DNA of 64,000 bases from Branchiostoma lanceolatum (lineage: Eukaryota; Chordata; Leptocardii; Amphioxiformes; Branchiostomatidae), in assembly GCF_035083965.1 (NCBI RefSeq), contig NC_089723.1:6595501-6659500 (forward strand). The letters are read 5' to 3'. The notes below the pieces were generated by a model. That model had not been told where the DNA came from, made no database searches, and saw only the letters and a program-made list of their open reading frames with translations. This document shows, piece by piece, positions 11,055 to 22,374 of the stretch. Positions within the stretch are counted from its first letter, which is position 1. Each line of letters begins with the position of its first letter. Position numbers and translations under genes: made by a program.

Positions 11055-14000
11055 ACCTTATCAACAGTTTATCACATAAAGACAGAAGTAAGAGGATATT
11101 TGTGTGTGCGACAGTGTTTAAATCTGCCCATTGATTCGTAGAGAATAGGCCATTAGGGGCTGTTTTCCCCCTACAGTTACTCGAAATTAAATACATTGAC
11201 ATTACATCAAAGAAATGACATCATTTTTAACTTCAATGTAGCCCAAGCTTAAGATGATAAAACAAAAGCCACACAATCTTCCAATGACATATAATTGAAA
11301 AAGTATTGTTGGTGGCATCTTACCAAAATTGCCTGCGCCCCAAGTTTGAAGACAATCAGCCAAAGAAAATACGGATGACATTTTATTGATTCTGGGCGAT
11401 GGAAAAGAGACAAAAATACATTAAACCGTGTCCCCACTGCGGTGGAAGTCATGATAAGATTGGTGGTGTCTGAGTATCATGGTTTTGTGTAACGTTTGAC
11501 GTTGGCAACATCTAGCCGATCGTCTTTAGAAAACAACCTTATTGCCTCATTGGAGTTGGTGGACCGACATCTTCCGTTTGGAAGATGAGAAAATTACTGC
11601 CTCATAAAGGACCATATCCAACCCTGGCGGTCGAAAATAGTTCGTGAACAAGGTAGACCTGACAAAAAGCTATCATAACACAGGATAGTCAACGGTTGCG
11701 TGCCAGAAAGAACTTGCATCTTCTTGTACGTACAGGCAGATGAACGTACTCCTTGAACATGCACCATCTTGGAAATTGTTATATTTGGTATCCTTGACAC
11801 TTTGATTATTGTAAGAGGGCTAGCGGCTACTACTTAAAGGCATGGCCTGTAGGTACCATTTGTTATTGGTATCGTAGCAAGGCCATAGTGCCCGGGTCAA
11901 CCGAGCTACATGAGATAGACTTCTCAGCCTACTATCACATCATTCTCCTACCGTGTTGTTGAGGTGAATAAACGTGCTTGTGCATTACGGGTTATGGCTT
12001 ATGGGCTCATATCAATCCAGGTACTAATTTCGACGTGGCTTATATGTGTATAGCACAATTTATGTTCCTTGAAGGTACAAGATTATTCTCTTGCAAATTA
12101 GAAATTTCAGGTATTACTGATAAAATTGATTGACGTTGCGGTTTCAGGTATCGCAGTCTCACATTTTGGAGACGTTCGTTGGATTTTACGTGTGCTGTAT
12201 GATAAATAGCAAATCTGTAACGTACAAAGTTGATATTTGTTTCGTATCATCAGTAGGAAATTTATTGTAAAACAGACATACTCATCCCTGTTATGTTATT
12301 ACAGTCATATAGCAACTTTTCATCAACGTACACTTCGTTCGCGTTTAGTTCAGCTTCTGTTGAATGGCTGAAAGGTAGATTAGGTTTTCTTTGAGGAGAT
12401 CTAGTTCTGCCCCTTGAGGTGAAGATGTATTAATCAGTTGTTTGGTAGTTATGGCCTGGATCAATGATAGGACGTCACTGCCATACAAAGCTTTGGTGAT
12501 GTAGAAAGGGTGAGTGTAAGTAGCTTTGGCGGAAACACTCCTAGTCCTACCCTTTCCATCATTGGACTATTTGTCTTATTCCGTCCTATTTCTGTCTACA
12601 ATAATTTAGGAGGCCATTTTGTGTAATCAGCGTGATTACACGGTCCTGTAGACGTGATAAATCATCGGATTCCATCAATTAGAATCTGTTGATTGTAGTA
12701 CGACGCCGGGTGATATGTTATTGTCATGAGACTTCTACGATGCAATTTATACCTCCGGCAGCGGCGACTATCGACATCTCATAGACAAGCTCTGTTATGC
12801 TGCACTGATGCATGACAACTTTTAGATTATATATGCCTAATTTAATTTCTAGCATCCAAAATGCGCGTAGCAGAAATGTCAATTCCGTGTGACCTTTTAC
12901 TAACGAGATACAGATGATGTATAACGGCAATATTCCTCGTCACTGAGACACGGGAAGAGAAATAGTGCTTATCACATTTAAGAAACGTTGATAAATTCCC
13001 CGCAAGGAGGAACAGCTTGTCTCTGTCGGCAGATCCAGCACTGATAAAGATGCATGAGATTTTCTTCCGCGTCCTCAAGCTCTGATTACACCATAGAGAA
13101 TGACGGATTACTTTCTGAAGGCAAGCAGATCTTGAACCCAACACCCTCCCCGTGCATTGAAAGGTAACCTCATTGAAATGACGGCCCTCTACCGTAATTT
13201 GCCTATAGATTATCCCCAAGCTCGGGCCTTCTGCAATTTACCTTGACTCTGTTGATTACAGACATTTATTTCTGAAGGCACCTTTACTTCGATATTAATA
13301 AAAAATGGGGGGAACCCGCCACGATGTCTGTACATTGCTATCTTCAGGTCTAATGCGTAATCAGATACTGCCCGCTGTAACCGGAATAGCGTGGATGTAA
13401 TCACAGCTGAAAAGTTTGTCTGGTATCAGCCGACAAACTGACGACATCTTCCGTGAAAATATCACCCTTATTGAACAGTCAAGGACATGTTGTTTATACT
13501 TTAGCTCTATTTGATGAAATATCTAAGAATGAAAAGTTCAAATTTGACGTATTTTGTATTACCAACCAAATTGAAGATTCCATACACCGAGTTTCTTTTA
13601 TCAATGTAACACATACACATGTATATTCAGAGCATGCACCATAATCCAAGCAACGTATTCAGTCCCGTTCAACGAAAACCGTATCTATGCATATAGGACA
13701 TTAGCGTAACTTTGTTTTGACATTGCCGGGGGCTTGAAAAGTCAATCCGTAAGAAATGAAGAGGAAAAATCTTTCATACCTACCTTGGGCCGATCAAGCT
13801 GCTGGATTTGATCGCGGATCTCAAACGCTTCAATTGAGTAGACCAGGATAAGCGCTGGCGAAACCTGTATGAGGCGAGGATCCCGCGGATGAGAATCGCT
13901 CTCGAAGATCTCCCCGCTGCTGCAAACTACCACCTATTCCCAGATTCCACCCGCTCATCGCCTATTCCGCCAGCTATTCCGCAATTGATTTTATGCCCCA

Positions 14001-14590
14001 ATTTGGTGCGTCCGAAAATTAGGAGGTTTTCCTCCTGACCTATCCGTGCTCGTCACCAATAAGGCCTCGCGTACATCACTGCCCCAGCCAATCAACACAC
14101 TGCGGGGCAGATCAAAGTCCAGCCACATCATCGAGGAACGTGAGGAAACTCCACGATCGGGGCTGCCAGGGGAGCAAATCAGCACGTTATAGTTCAATCA
14201 TTTATACGTCTGGATAATATCATACCATGGAGATTATTTTCCTCCGATAGGATGACATGCTTAGTTTGTTCATAAATGCAACCAAGGGAACGAATAAAAC
14301 AAGGGAACAATGGACCATTCACTGTGTGTAATGAGTATATGTTGACTAATGGCAGGTCGGATGAAAGTACATTTCTTCACGATTTCTTAAAATGATTCAT
14401 ATCAGAGTTATCATTTTCACAGTGGGTGTATGGTTCAGGGAAGAATGCATTTATCACAAACTTTACAATTTTGTAAGATATCGAAAATATATCCAGACGG
14501 ATTCATCATGACAGCTGACAGAGAGCGTCTTTAAGTAGACTTACCACGCCCAGTTGGAATTAAGACGCGTTCCCTGCTAAAGTAGTCCAA
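11055..14590. other. Gene-poor stretch, nothing firmly recognised
   Basis: No conserved exon could be assembled. One minus-strand segment at 13790-13860 reads ALILVYSIEAFEIRDQIQQL and ends at a good donor (GTAGGT); it is reported as a finding, not as a gene. The rest is ordinary unique sequence. Confidence 0.45.
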
Positions 14591-15764
14591 ATGAATTAAT
14601 AATTGTCAAGGAATGCCTTAAAAGATCTTAATCTAGACAGCACAGCATTGACCCGAATCGACCTAAGACTTGAATCTTCAGCAAGACAGATTGGGGATGG
14701 TCTGGGATCTTCAATCATGGCAAAACCAACTCTAACACCAACCAAACTTGTGAGAAGACTCCACAGAAAGAAAATCAGCCGCCCCAACCTTAGCACGTCC
14801 GTGGGTGGGTTTGGAGAATGTCCAAGAAGAAGAAGGCAAGAAACAAATTGGTTGAGACAAGACGGGAACCACCAACGTTCTGGAAGAAGGTATTTCTGCA
14901 AGAGTGCGGGCTCAATCCACGAACTACACCCTCTTTATTTTCTAGGTTACCGTTGTGAATGAAATGAACAGGAAAGAAATAACTAGTTCAACAAAAGGTC
15001 ATGTCAGAAAGGCACAACAATGAGGTTTAGTTTTCAACAAGGTAAAATTGGTCACTCGTTTAATACTGGGAGGATACTATACAAGGATGAAAATAATCAA
15101 CAATATTTATGAATAAACTTGATAAATGTAATAACTTGACGTGTTAGAAAAAATGAATACTCATGTTCCATGTTTTGGTCCGTGAGGCATATACATGTGC
15201 AGGTAATGGTTCATATACTTCTGGCTATATCCATTTCCGTCGTTATGGATATGCTTTTATCATTGGATTTTGCGGAGGATATTCGGGGGGGGGGGTTATA
15301 AAAGGATTAGATTGATAGTGGCTTACGGGTGGATTTAGATTCAAGGAGCTTTTCAGAAAGTATTTCCTGTGAGAGTGTGGCAAATGACACCTGGTTCCAA
15401 TTAAGCCACCTTCCCTCGCAGCGAGGAACTAATCACACATGCAAACTACGCTGTCATGGGTCGGCTCTGTTCGCTGCATTCAATTTCCCACAGGTCTGAC
15501 ACTGTTGGAGCGATGTGGTGAACTCAGCCCTAAAGGAGCGTTAACAAGCTGTGAGACCCTCATTTACCAGTCATTATCCCCATGAAGAAGGTTACGCTAT
15601 TGCTGAGGTTGCTGTGTTGTGCGTTGTAAAGCTGAACCGAGGGGAAAAGATCATGTTGGTGTTGATTATACTCCCCTAGCTGGAGATGTGAACTTTCTAG
15701 GACACTCGTGCAGTCTTGTGGACTAGTACGAATAAACTTTACTTTTGCTACACAACTACAGTAA
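14591..15764. other. No gene recognised
   Basis: Overlapping open frames on both strands at 14596-14962 give low-complexity, unfamiliar translations and look like chance. A run of ten G lies near 15286. Confidence 0.45.
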
Positions 15765-15971
15765 CAATACCTCGGACTCAATCCCGCAAATAACTTCACA
15801 AAACTTGGTTTTGGAAAATCTCTATTACGATGGATAGACATTCTGTACACAAATATTACTAACTTCACAAACCACACATTCTTCCCAAATGAAATTGAAG
15901 ACGAACGTCACTTTATCATAGATTGTTCAAGATATGAGGATAAACTCTCAAAGCTATTCACCTTTAATTGA
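15765..15971 (+). pseudogene. Chimeric LINE remnant: RT piece joined to ORF end
   Basis: Open frame ending at TGA 15969-15971. The first part reads FTKLGFGKSLLRWIDILYTN, the F-GFG-xxxxWIxxLYxN block of LINE reverse transcriptases. The second part reads EIEDERHFIIDCSRYEDKLS, the (V)EDExHFxxxCxxYxxxR block found near the C terminus of the same class of ORF. In intact elements these blocks are hundreds of residues apart, so an internal deletion joined them. The sequence downstream ends in GAATAAACAATAT, like the LINE tail at the left end of the window. Confidence 0.55.
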
Positions 15972-16125
15972 TATCATGATGTAATTGATATATGGTAAGT
16001 TAAGGGGAAACCCTAGCTGGATAAACCTTGGAGGTTTCTGGTTTCCCTGCATGTTTCTCTTTAAATTTAGGTTCATTTGCTGTTCATTCATGTTATATTT
16101 TACGTGCGAATAAACAATATTTTTA
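15972..16125 (+). mobile_element. LINE 3' untranslated tail
   Basis: Noncoding DNA after the chimeric LINE frame, with an imperfect hairpin around GGGAAACCCTAGCTGG and CTGGTTTCCC, ending at GAATAAACAATATTTTTAAG. Confidence 0.4.
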
Positions 16126-16339
16126 AGCTTTCATTTGTTAGTCATTCCTTGCTCTCACGGAAAGTAAGAATGCTGCACATGTTCTCAAGTCCGATCCGTA
16201 ATCCCCCCGCATGCATGAATGCGCCAGTTCACGACAGTGCTGTCCATATCAAGCAGATTCCATTATTCATGGCATTTTCAAACGGGATGTTACTGAGATA
16301 CCACGAAAAGAGCCTTGGCCTTGCTCCAGGGGCCAGGTA

Positions 16340-16809
16340 CACTACCAAAAATGGCTTTTCTTTTTCTTGTTTCTCCTTATTCACAGAAAAAAATCCTTAA
16401 AATAAGATAACTTTCTAAGTTAAAAAAATCGTTTTGTCCACGAGATAAGAATTTTTTTCTTGAATATTTTTTCTTACAAAATATTTCTTTAAGTAAGATT
16501 TTTCAAGAAAAAGAAGAGAAAAATTGTAATATTTTCTAAGATATAAGAAAATTAATCTTGAAGTCAATATAAACAAGAAATATAAACTTGAATTTCTTGA
16601 AATTTTTGAGGGAGAAAATATTTTGAGAAATAGTTTCTTAACTTAAGAGATTTAGGAAAATGTTCCTCGTTTTGGGAATTTCCGTGGAAAGAATCAGACT
16701 GATTCTTCAAATTTTCATTCTTATTCATTCTTGAAATTCTTGATATGAGAAAATTTGTCCATGAGTTAAGAAAAACGAGAAAAACTAGAAAAGCAATTAT
16801 TTTTGGTAT
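16340..16809. mobile_element. CACTACCAAAAAT element, short copy
   Basis: The left end is CACTACCAAAAATGGCTTTT; the right end is AGCAATTATTTTTGGTATT, its imperfect complement. The interior is A/T-rich with many AAGAAAAATC / TTTTTCTTG motifs, so the whole can form a long imperfect hairpin. Part is duplicated in reverse at 18617-18785, and a larger relative spans 57082-59968. Confidence 0.6.
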
Positions 16810-16979
16810 TCAGCAAAGGTCACTCCAACTCTTCGTCAAAATTGAATTAAACATTGCCGCACGCCATTCGTCAATTGTAAGTGAAGAGCTAGCATTAATC
16901 CATAGATCTGCTTATGGCCTTTGCCAGACAAGTGGTCGTTGTCAAGTACCCTGCGGCCATTACCGTTACAGATTGTAGA

Positions 16980-18610
16980 AAAGCAGTAATTTCTAGTCTA
17001 ACAGATTAGATCACGTATAAGGTACTTGAACAATACTAGCAATAAATCTTGTCAGAAAAACCGTTGAAGTTGCTAGGTAATTATGAATTACCCTACGGTC
17101 ATCGCTGTTATATATTATAAAGAAATAGTCTTTGTATGATCAGGTCAAGTATGTAAAGTTCGTAATTAAGTCCAGCAATCAATTTTGTAATACAGTTAAA
17201 ACGTTTATGCTTGTAACCAGTCCAGAACAACAAGTTGTTATCTACCAATGATGTTCTTTCTTTCATAAACAGATTAGATACGATGTCGGATTAAAAGCTC
17301 GATGAAAGGCTTAGTTGATATTACAAAGAGTAAATCCCGGCTGAATGGCACGTATCAAGTCATTAATAATATTCATATTGATATATGTATATACATCTTT
17401 TATGAAAGGAATAAAAGAGTTTGTTTTGCATCGAAGTAGTCATATAGATACATAGATCTTTGTGGTAGATTAATCTTTGATATAAGCAACAGCATGATAT
17501 TTGCTTTGATGAAATGTACGAGTTAGGCACATCTCATATTCAATACAATACACTTGCACGAGAAGGTCATACCACAGGGAGTGATAAATTAGTAAAGGAT
17601 TGCTTTCAATATACAATGATTCTAAAAATGTATGTTTTAGAATTCCTTTACAGAGAACTAAGCCAATAACACAGGCGATGATATACCAGACCTGACCAAT
17701 GCGAAACGTGGATACAAATGGAAAAAAATTAAGATTCTGTTTCAACCATTTTGCAATTCTTTATATACCCGGGGAAAATGTTTAAGGAAGTTGCAATATT
17801 GAGAGCACAGATATATGTTCGCCATATGCACTGAGAAATAATTCATGCCTTACTCTGCAAATCCGTAAACATAACTGCCGATGTACCACAATATTGCTCA
17901 CATAATTTTACGGTGGCTTATACCCTAATCCCATAAGCACGTCTTGAAAATTAAAGAAAAGGTAAGCGTGTCGCCAGCCTGACTGTCGCCTTCCGATATC
18001 CTGAGGTAATGTTACGGACGAGTTTGCTATTATATACTTCTATTACAAACGTCAACAAGATTAAAGCCTTACAGGATAACAGTCCCGGGCAATAGACATT
18101 TTCCAGAAATACACTATAATATGGGGAAACAATTTTGAACTAAAATGTCCCGAGAGAACAACGTTAACCATGACCTTTACGTGACACCAATAAATATGGT
18201 CAGCCTTGATATGGTGGAAATATACTCTTGGGACAAGATGTACACGCAGAAGACGTAGTATTGGCGCTGGCATTATGGTTTCTATTAGACGATGAATAGT
18301 AATGGCAATCACTCACCCAGTGGCTTTTTAGTTAACATGTGGATGTCTTTATCATTGCCATACACCGCTGGCACCTTAAACCTATTTGGAGGACACTAAA
18401 CTGACAAGGAAAACATCCTGTAGTAAAATTTGGTACGTACGTTTTTTAGTTAGCTTTGAGATTCTAGGACGAGAGAAAATGTGTTCATTGTAGGTTTACC
18501 AATCGAATGTCTATGTAGTGCACCACCTACATTGTTACTCAGCGAGGTCGGTTGTAAGAACGTCCTGACTACATCGACAGCACGGTGCAGCTATAGAAGT
18601 GGTGCTTCTC
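16980..18610. other. No gene recognised
   Basis: A/T-rich unique-looking DNA. Minus-strand open frames near 17470-17745 and 18061-18312 have no recognisable product. Confidence 0.45.
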
Positions 18611-18616
18611 TGGATA

Positions 18617-18785
18617 CAATACTACCAAAAATAACTTTTCTTGCTTTTCTCATTTTTTTTTTAACTCGTGGACAATTTTTTTTTCATATTAAGAATTTCA
18701 AGAATGAATAAGAATGAAAAATTGAAGAATTAGTCTGAATCTTTCCATGGAAATTTTCAGAACAAGGAACATTTTCCTAAGTCTT
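18617..18785 (-). mobile_element. CACTACCAAAAAT element, truncated copy
   Basis: Begins ATACTACCAAAAATAACTTT and continues as the reverse complement of about 16640-16809 (shared AAGAATGAATAAGAATGAAA and CAAGGAACATTTTCCTAA blocks), then stops abruptly. Confidence 0.6.
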
Positions 18786-19141
18786 TCCATCCAGCCTTTT
18801 TTATTCACTACCAACACGAAGTAATTGAAATCAAGCCCGTAAAAATTCCTCGGCGTGTGCCAATAAACTGGGCGGACGGGCAACACTCCCGGCACCGTAG
18901 AGATACCCGGGAGCACCCGATGGCACAGTTACCAGGCTATGTTTGATATGTTGTCCTCACAAAATCCTTCATGTACATTTGTAAATTCGCGCACGTGTAT
19001 ACAGATATGTTTGGGTAAATCTCCAGAAAGTCAATAAAAGCACAACAGCAGCAAATCTTCTTGATAGTAAACAAAGATTAAACTCGACAATCATGATATG
19101 GATGAAGAACAAAGCTCGCATCTATATTAATAACAATAACA

Positions 19142-19375
19142 TCCGACGTCATGAGTATTGTTTGCTCATCCCATCTGTCATCTCCATTGAGCAATAATGA
19201 CTTGACAGATCGATTTGAAATGTGTGTTTCCAATGGAAAATTGCATTCATTCGTGCTACATGATTAATTAAGATGCCTCTTTTAATAACCAGCATACCAG
19301 CATATTCCTAATGGTAGTAAATTGGAGATGAGTTACTGCGTCAATCACAATATGATGTAGATATAATACTGGGAT
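19142..19375 (+). repeat. Repeat R1, copy a
   Basis: GACGTCATGAGTATTG, then CATCTGTCATCTCCATTGAG and ATAATGACTTGACAGATCG. The reverse complement of this ~230-bp block is found at about 29345-29577. Confidence 0.75.
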
Positions 19376-21125
19376 CATAGTGAATAGATGAACTGCGTAT
19401 ATAAAATATTCCTACATATGATCTCATACCACGTAGGTGAATTTTGTAAAACCATGAGACTTTTACAATACAATATATATAACGGTAAATAAACCAGTGT
19501 TATGCTTATCAATTTCAATATATTGTATGGTAATATAAATACGTTTTAATTAGCTCGTGAAATTAATCACATTTCATAGGCTTTGAAAACATCAACCCAC
19601 TACATATACCCTCTTGCAATCTACCAAAATCTCTACTCAAATCTTTGTAAAGCGAAGAATAAGGTCAAACAAAACGTTCTAAATCAAGGTATATCTTGCA
19701 CTGCATTCTATACCTTCCATTTTAGGCATACTGTCAGCTACTGTTATGAGGTTTCCTTTCCCTTAGTTTCGCGAGCCTACAAAAACCCCGGCGACGATTT
19801 TCAGTGAGTTCCCACATTACAACGAAGTCCTATTTTTTCATCATGGACATCACTATACATTGTGATAGTGTTGTTTGAACTTATTATGTATAGAAATGAC
19901 TAAACAAATTGAGTTTCGAACTCCCATTTCCGCGCCCTGATATTGTTTTAAAATCTTGTTTTAAAATCTTCCAACCCACTCATCATTGAAAGTGTGGGAC
20001 TTTTTATTTTGCACTGCTTTCAGAAAAGAAATCAAACCCCGCATTAGTACCGTAGATATAGAACCTTACTTTAGAACAGCAATATAGTATGATCTTGTAT
20101 TGCATGTATACCTTTTGTTTTACCTTACATTTGTATTTCGACACTGTTGTCAACATGCAATTAGCCTACGGGCATGAATTTGCAATAAACTATTATTGTT
20201 TTGGTAGCCTTTTACTAGTCACCTGCAAAAAATAGGTACCTTATAGTACAGGGAATGCTCAACGAAGATTGAATGAGACAGGGCAGTGTTACCCAGTCTT
20301 TCCTTTCCTCATGAAACTTGAAGCAAAGCCTCGGGCCAGCTTTGCTCCGGTTAACCTTCGCGCCCTGGTAATCCATTCATCCTGTAAAAGGCTGCCCACG
20401 GTTTCACTAGAACCCAAGCCTCGGGAACAAACTGCGATGTAATTACAAAATCCGTTGCGCTATCACTTACCTTTAGTGCAGAACGCCTGCGGTCATTGCC
20501 AATTACACTAAGTGGCTTTGACGATAGACAAGCTGTCGAAGATTTTCTTGATCTTCCTGGTTCGCTTCTGCGTGCACTCTCGCTCTACCATAACCAGGCG
20601 ATGGAGCTAGCTTTTTTTTATGGAATCGTGGCGTAATAACTTACAAACCCGTGAACAATGGAAGCTCAAGGGAAACAAAGAATGACGGCTATCCTCCGTG
20701 ACAGCTTTGTGGATGCCCCTCTTCGGCATGCAAAGGAATTTACGACATTAGAACATTTTCCGGCCATTTCCTCAAATTGGCCCATCAATTCAATTTGCGG
20801 AATCGTCATGTAATAGGCCACCGTTTGTTGATTGATTATGTTCAGTTGAGAAGGTCTCTCCAAGGATTTAAACCATACAGATTTCTTTAAGAACTCCTCG
20901 CATTTAATCAGTAGACCAACGAAAATTCCGAAGTCATGAATGATGACAAAAAAGCGTTTGCGTCCTCTTTTTTTACATTATTGATGCACATATCTCCCTA
21001 TGGGGCTACGTGACAGCAATAAGAGGAACAATTACGACGATTGCTCATTGACAAACTGCGCCCATTTGTATTCAGAGAGGTAATTTGCTCACGGAAGCGT
21101 GTGGATATGCCGGTGACAGGCAGAC
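19376..21125. other. No gene recognised
   Basis: Unique-looking DNA. A 65-codon minus-strand frame at 20666-20863 is not recognised. Confidence 0.45.
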
Positions 21126-21267
21126 ACGACGTCACGCTGTGATAACACGACCAGCAACCCGAACCACCATCATCAACCCCGCGCTGCCACCACTGACAGA
21201 ACGCACGGTTCTGGAGAGAAAGTTGTACTAACAACGACAAGCTAGTTCCGCAATATTGCACGGTACC

Positions 21268-21518
21268 CGCTCGTTCTCATTGAAATGTAGCCTACATATT
21301 TTGTAACTTCCGTTACCGTTTGAAGTAAGACGTTTCTGACATTAAGATTTGCCACATATAAGGTGCCAAACTGTCGTTTGTATGACGACTTAAAACCTTT
21401 CTGGCTTTTAAAAACGACAGTTTGGCACCTTATATGTGGCATATGTTAATGTCAGGAATGTCTTACTTCAAACGGTAACGGAAGTTACAAAATGTGTACA
21501 TTTAAATGAGAACGAGCG
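21268..21518. mobile_element. Long-TIR element with TACC target duplication
   Basis: A 251-bp element with about 110-bp inverted arms around a ~30-bp loop. The ends are CGCTCGTTCTCAT and ATGAGAACGAGCG; the arms share TTGTAACTTCCGTTACCGTT and ATAAGGTGCCAAACTGTCGT. TACC flanks both sides (21264-21267 and 21519-21522), and the host sequence is a unit of repeat R2. No coding capacity. Confidence 0.8.
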
Positions 21519-21739
21519 TACCCTGAAGTTGTACTAACAACGACAAGCTAGTTCCGCAATAGTGCACGGTACCGTGAATCATATTAAACTGTAGTAACTG
21601 TTACTATACCAACAGCAGCCGGAACCATCAGTATTAACCCTGCCGACACCGCTGACAGAGCGCAAGGTCCTGGAGAGGAAGTTGTACTAACAACGACAAG
21701 CTAGTTCCGCAATGATACACACTACCTTAGAAACTGTAG

Positions 21740-21990
21740 AAACTATAAAAATTTTGTAAAAAACTCTGGAAAACGCAAACGTTATGGTTAACAGTTAAAA
21801 CATAGTTTTAAAAGATGCTGGTTCTCTCTACTTGGACTATCCGCACTCTGCAGCTAATGGTTTTTTAGCGTCATGTGGTAACTTTGAAAATATAAAAAAA
21901 ACTGTTCCTCATATTATCATTACCATTCCTTCAATTATTACCTATTTCTGCAGAGTAAAATAATCTGCATTTCATGGACGTTTTTATACA
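21740..21990 (+). repeat. Repeat R3, copy a
   Basis: AACTGTTCCTCATATTATCA, then TTACCATTCC and ATAATCTGCATTTCATGGAC. A direct copy occurs at about 30245-30490, beyond the CACTG-ended element. Confidence 0.65.
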
Positions 21991-22207
21991 TATATAGTTA
22001 ATATCTTACAGCAGCCCAAACCATCATCGTTAACCCTGCCGCCACTGCTGACAGAGCGTACGGTCCTGGAGAGAAAGTTGTGCTAACAACGACAAGCTAG
22101 TTCCGCAATGATGCACGGTACCGTGAATCATTTCCAACTGTAGCAACTGTAGCAACTATACTTACAGCAGCCCAAACCATCATTATTAACCCTGCCGACA
22201 CCGCTGA

Positions 22208-22210
22208 CAG
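22208..22210. repeat. Target-site duplication CAG, left
   Basis: CAG next to the CACTG terminus. The identical CAG at 29202-29204 follows the other terminus. Removing the element and one CAG restores CCGCTGACAGAGCGCA as in the uninterrupted R2 units (for example near 21650). Confidence 0.8.
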
Positions 22211-22235
22211 CACTGCACGAAAAGTGGGATTTACC

Positions 22236-22355
22236 AAATTTACCTGGAAGGAGTAAATTGTTGGTAAATATGGTGTATGACATTTACCCACCTTTACCAT
22301 ACATTTACCAAGTAAATACCGGTAAATCCCTGTTAAATGTGTGTAAACCCTTGCA
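22236..22355. repeat. Left subterminal ATTTACC repeats
   Basis: Many copies of ATTTACC, CTTTACC or GGTAAAT in 120 bp, mirrored in the opposite orientation at the right end (28750-29190). Such motifs next to CACTA termini usually bind the element's own DNA-binding protein. Confidence 0.6.
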
Positions 22356-22374
22356 AAACTGTATCTCAAGTGCA

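Larger units (their letters stand above)
21126..22210. repeat. Low-copy tandem repeat R2 (interrupted)
   Basis: Several divergent units contain AACCATCA(G/T)TATTAACCCTG, CCGCTGACAGAGCGCA and GTTGTACTAACAACGACAAG followed by CTAGTTCCGCAAT. Unit landmarks lie near 21226, 21531, 21680 and 22075. The last unit is split by the CACTG-ended element and continues at 29202. A second interruption is the inverted-repeat element at 21268-21518. No function is evident. Confidence 0.7.

Noticed and set aside
14596-14962. Overlapping open frames on both strands
   Set aside because: Both translations are unfamiliar and basic-rich; mutually overlapping frames of similar length suggest chance.
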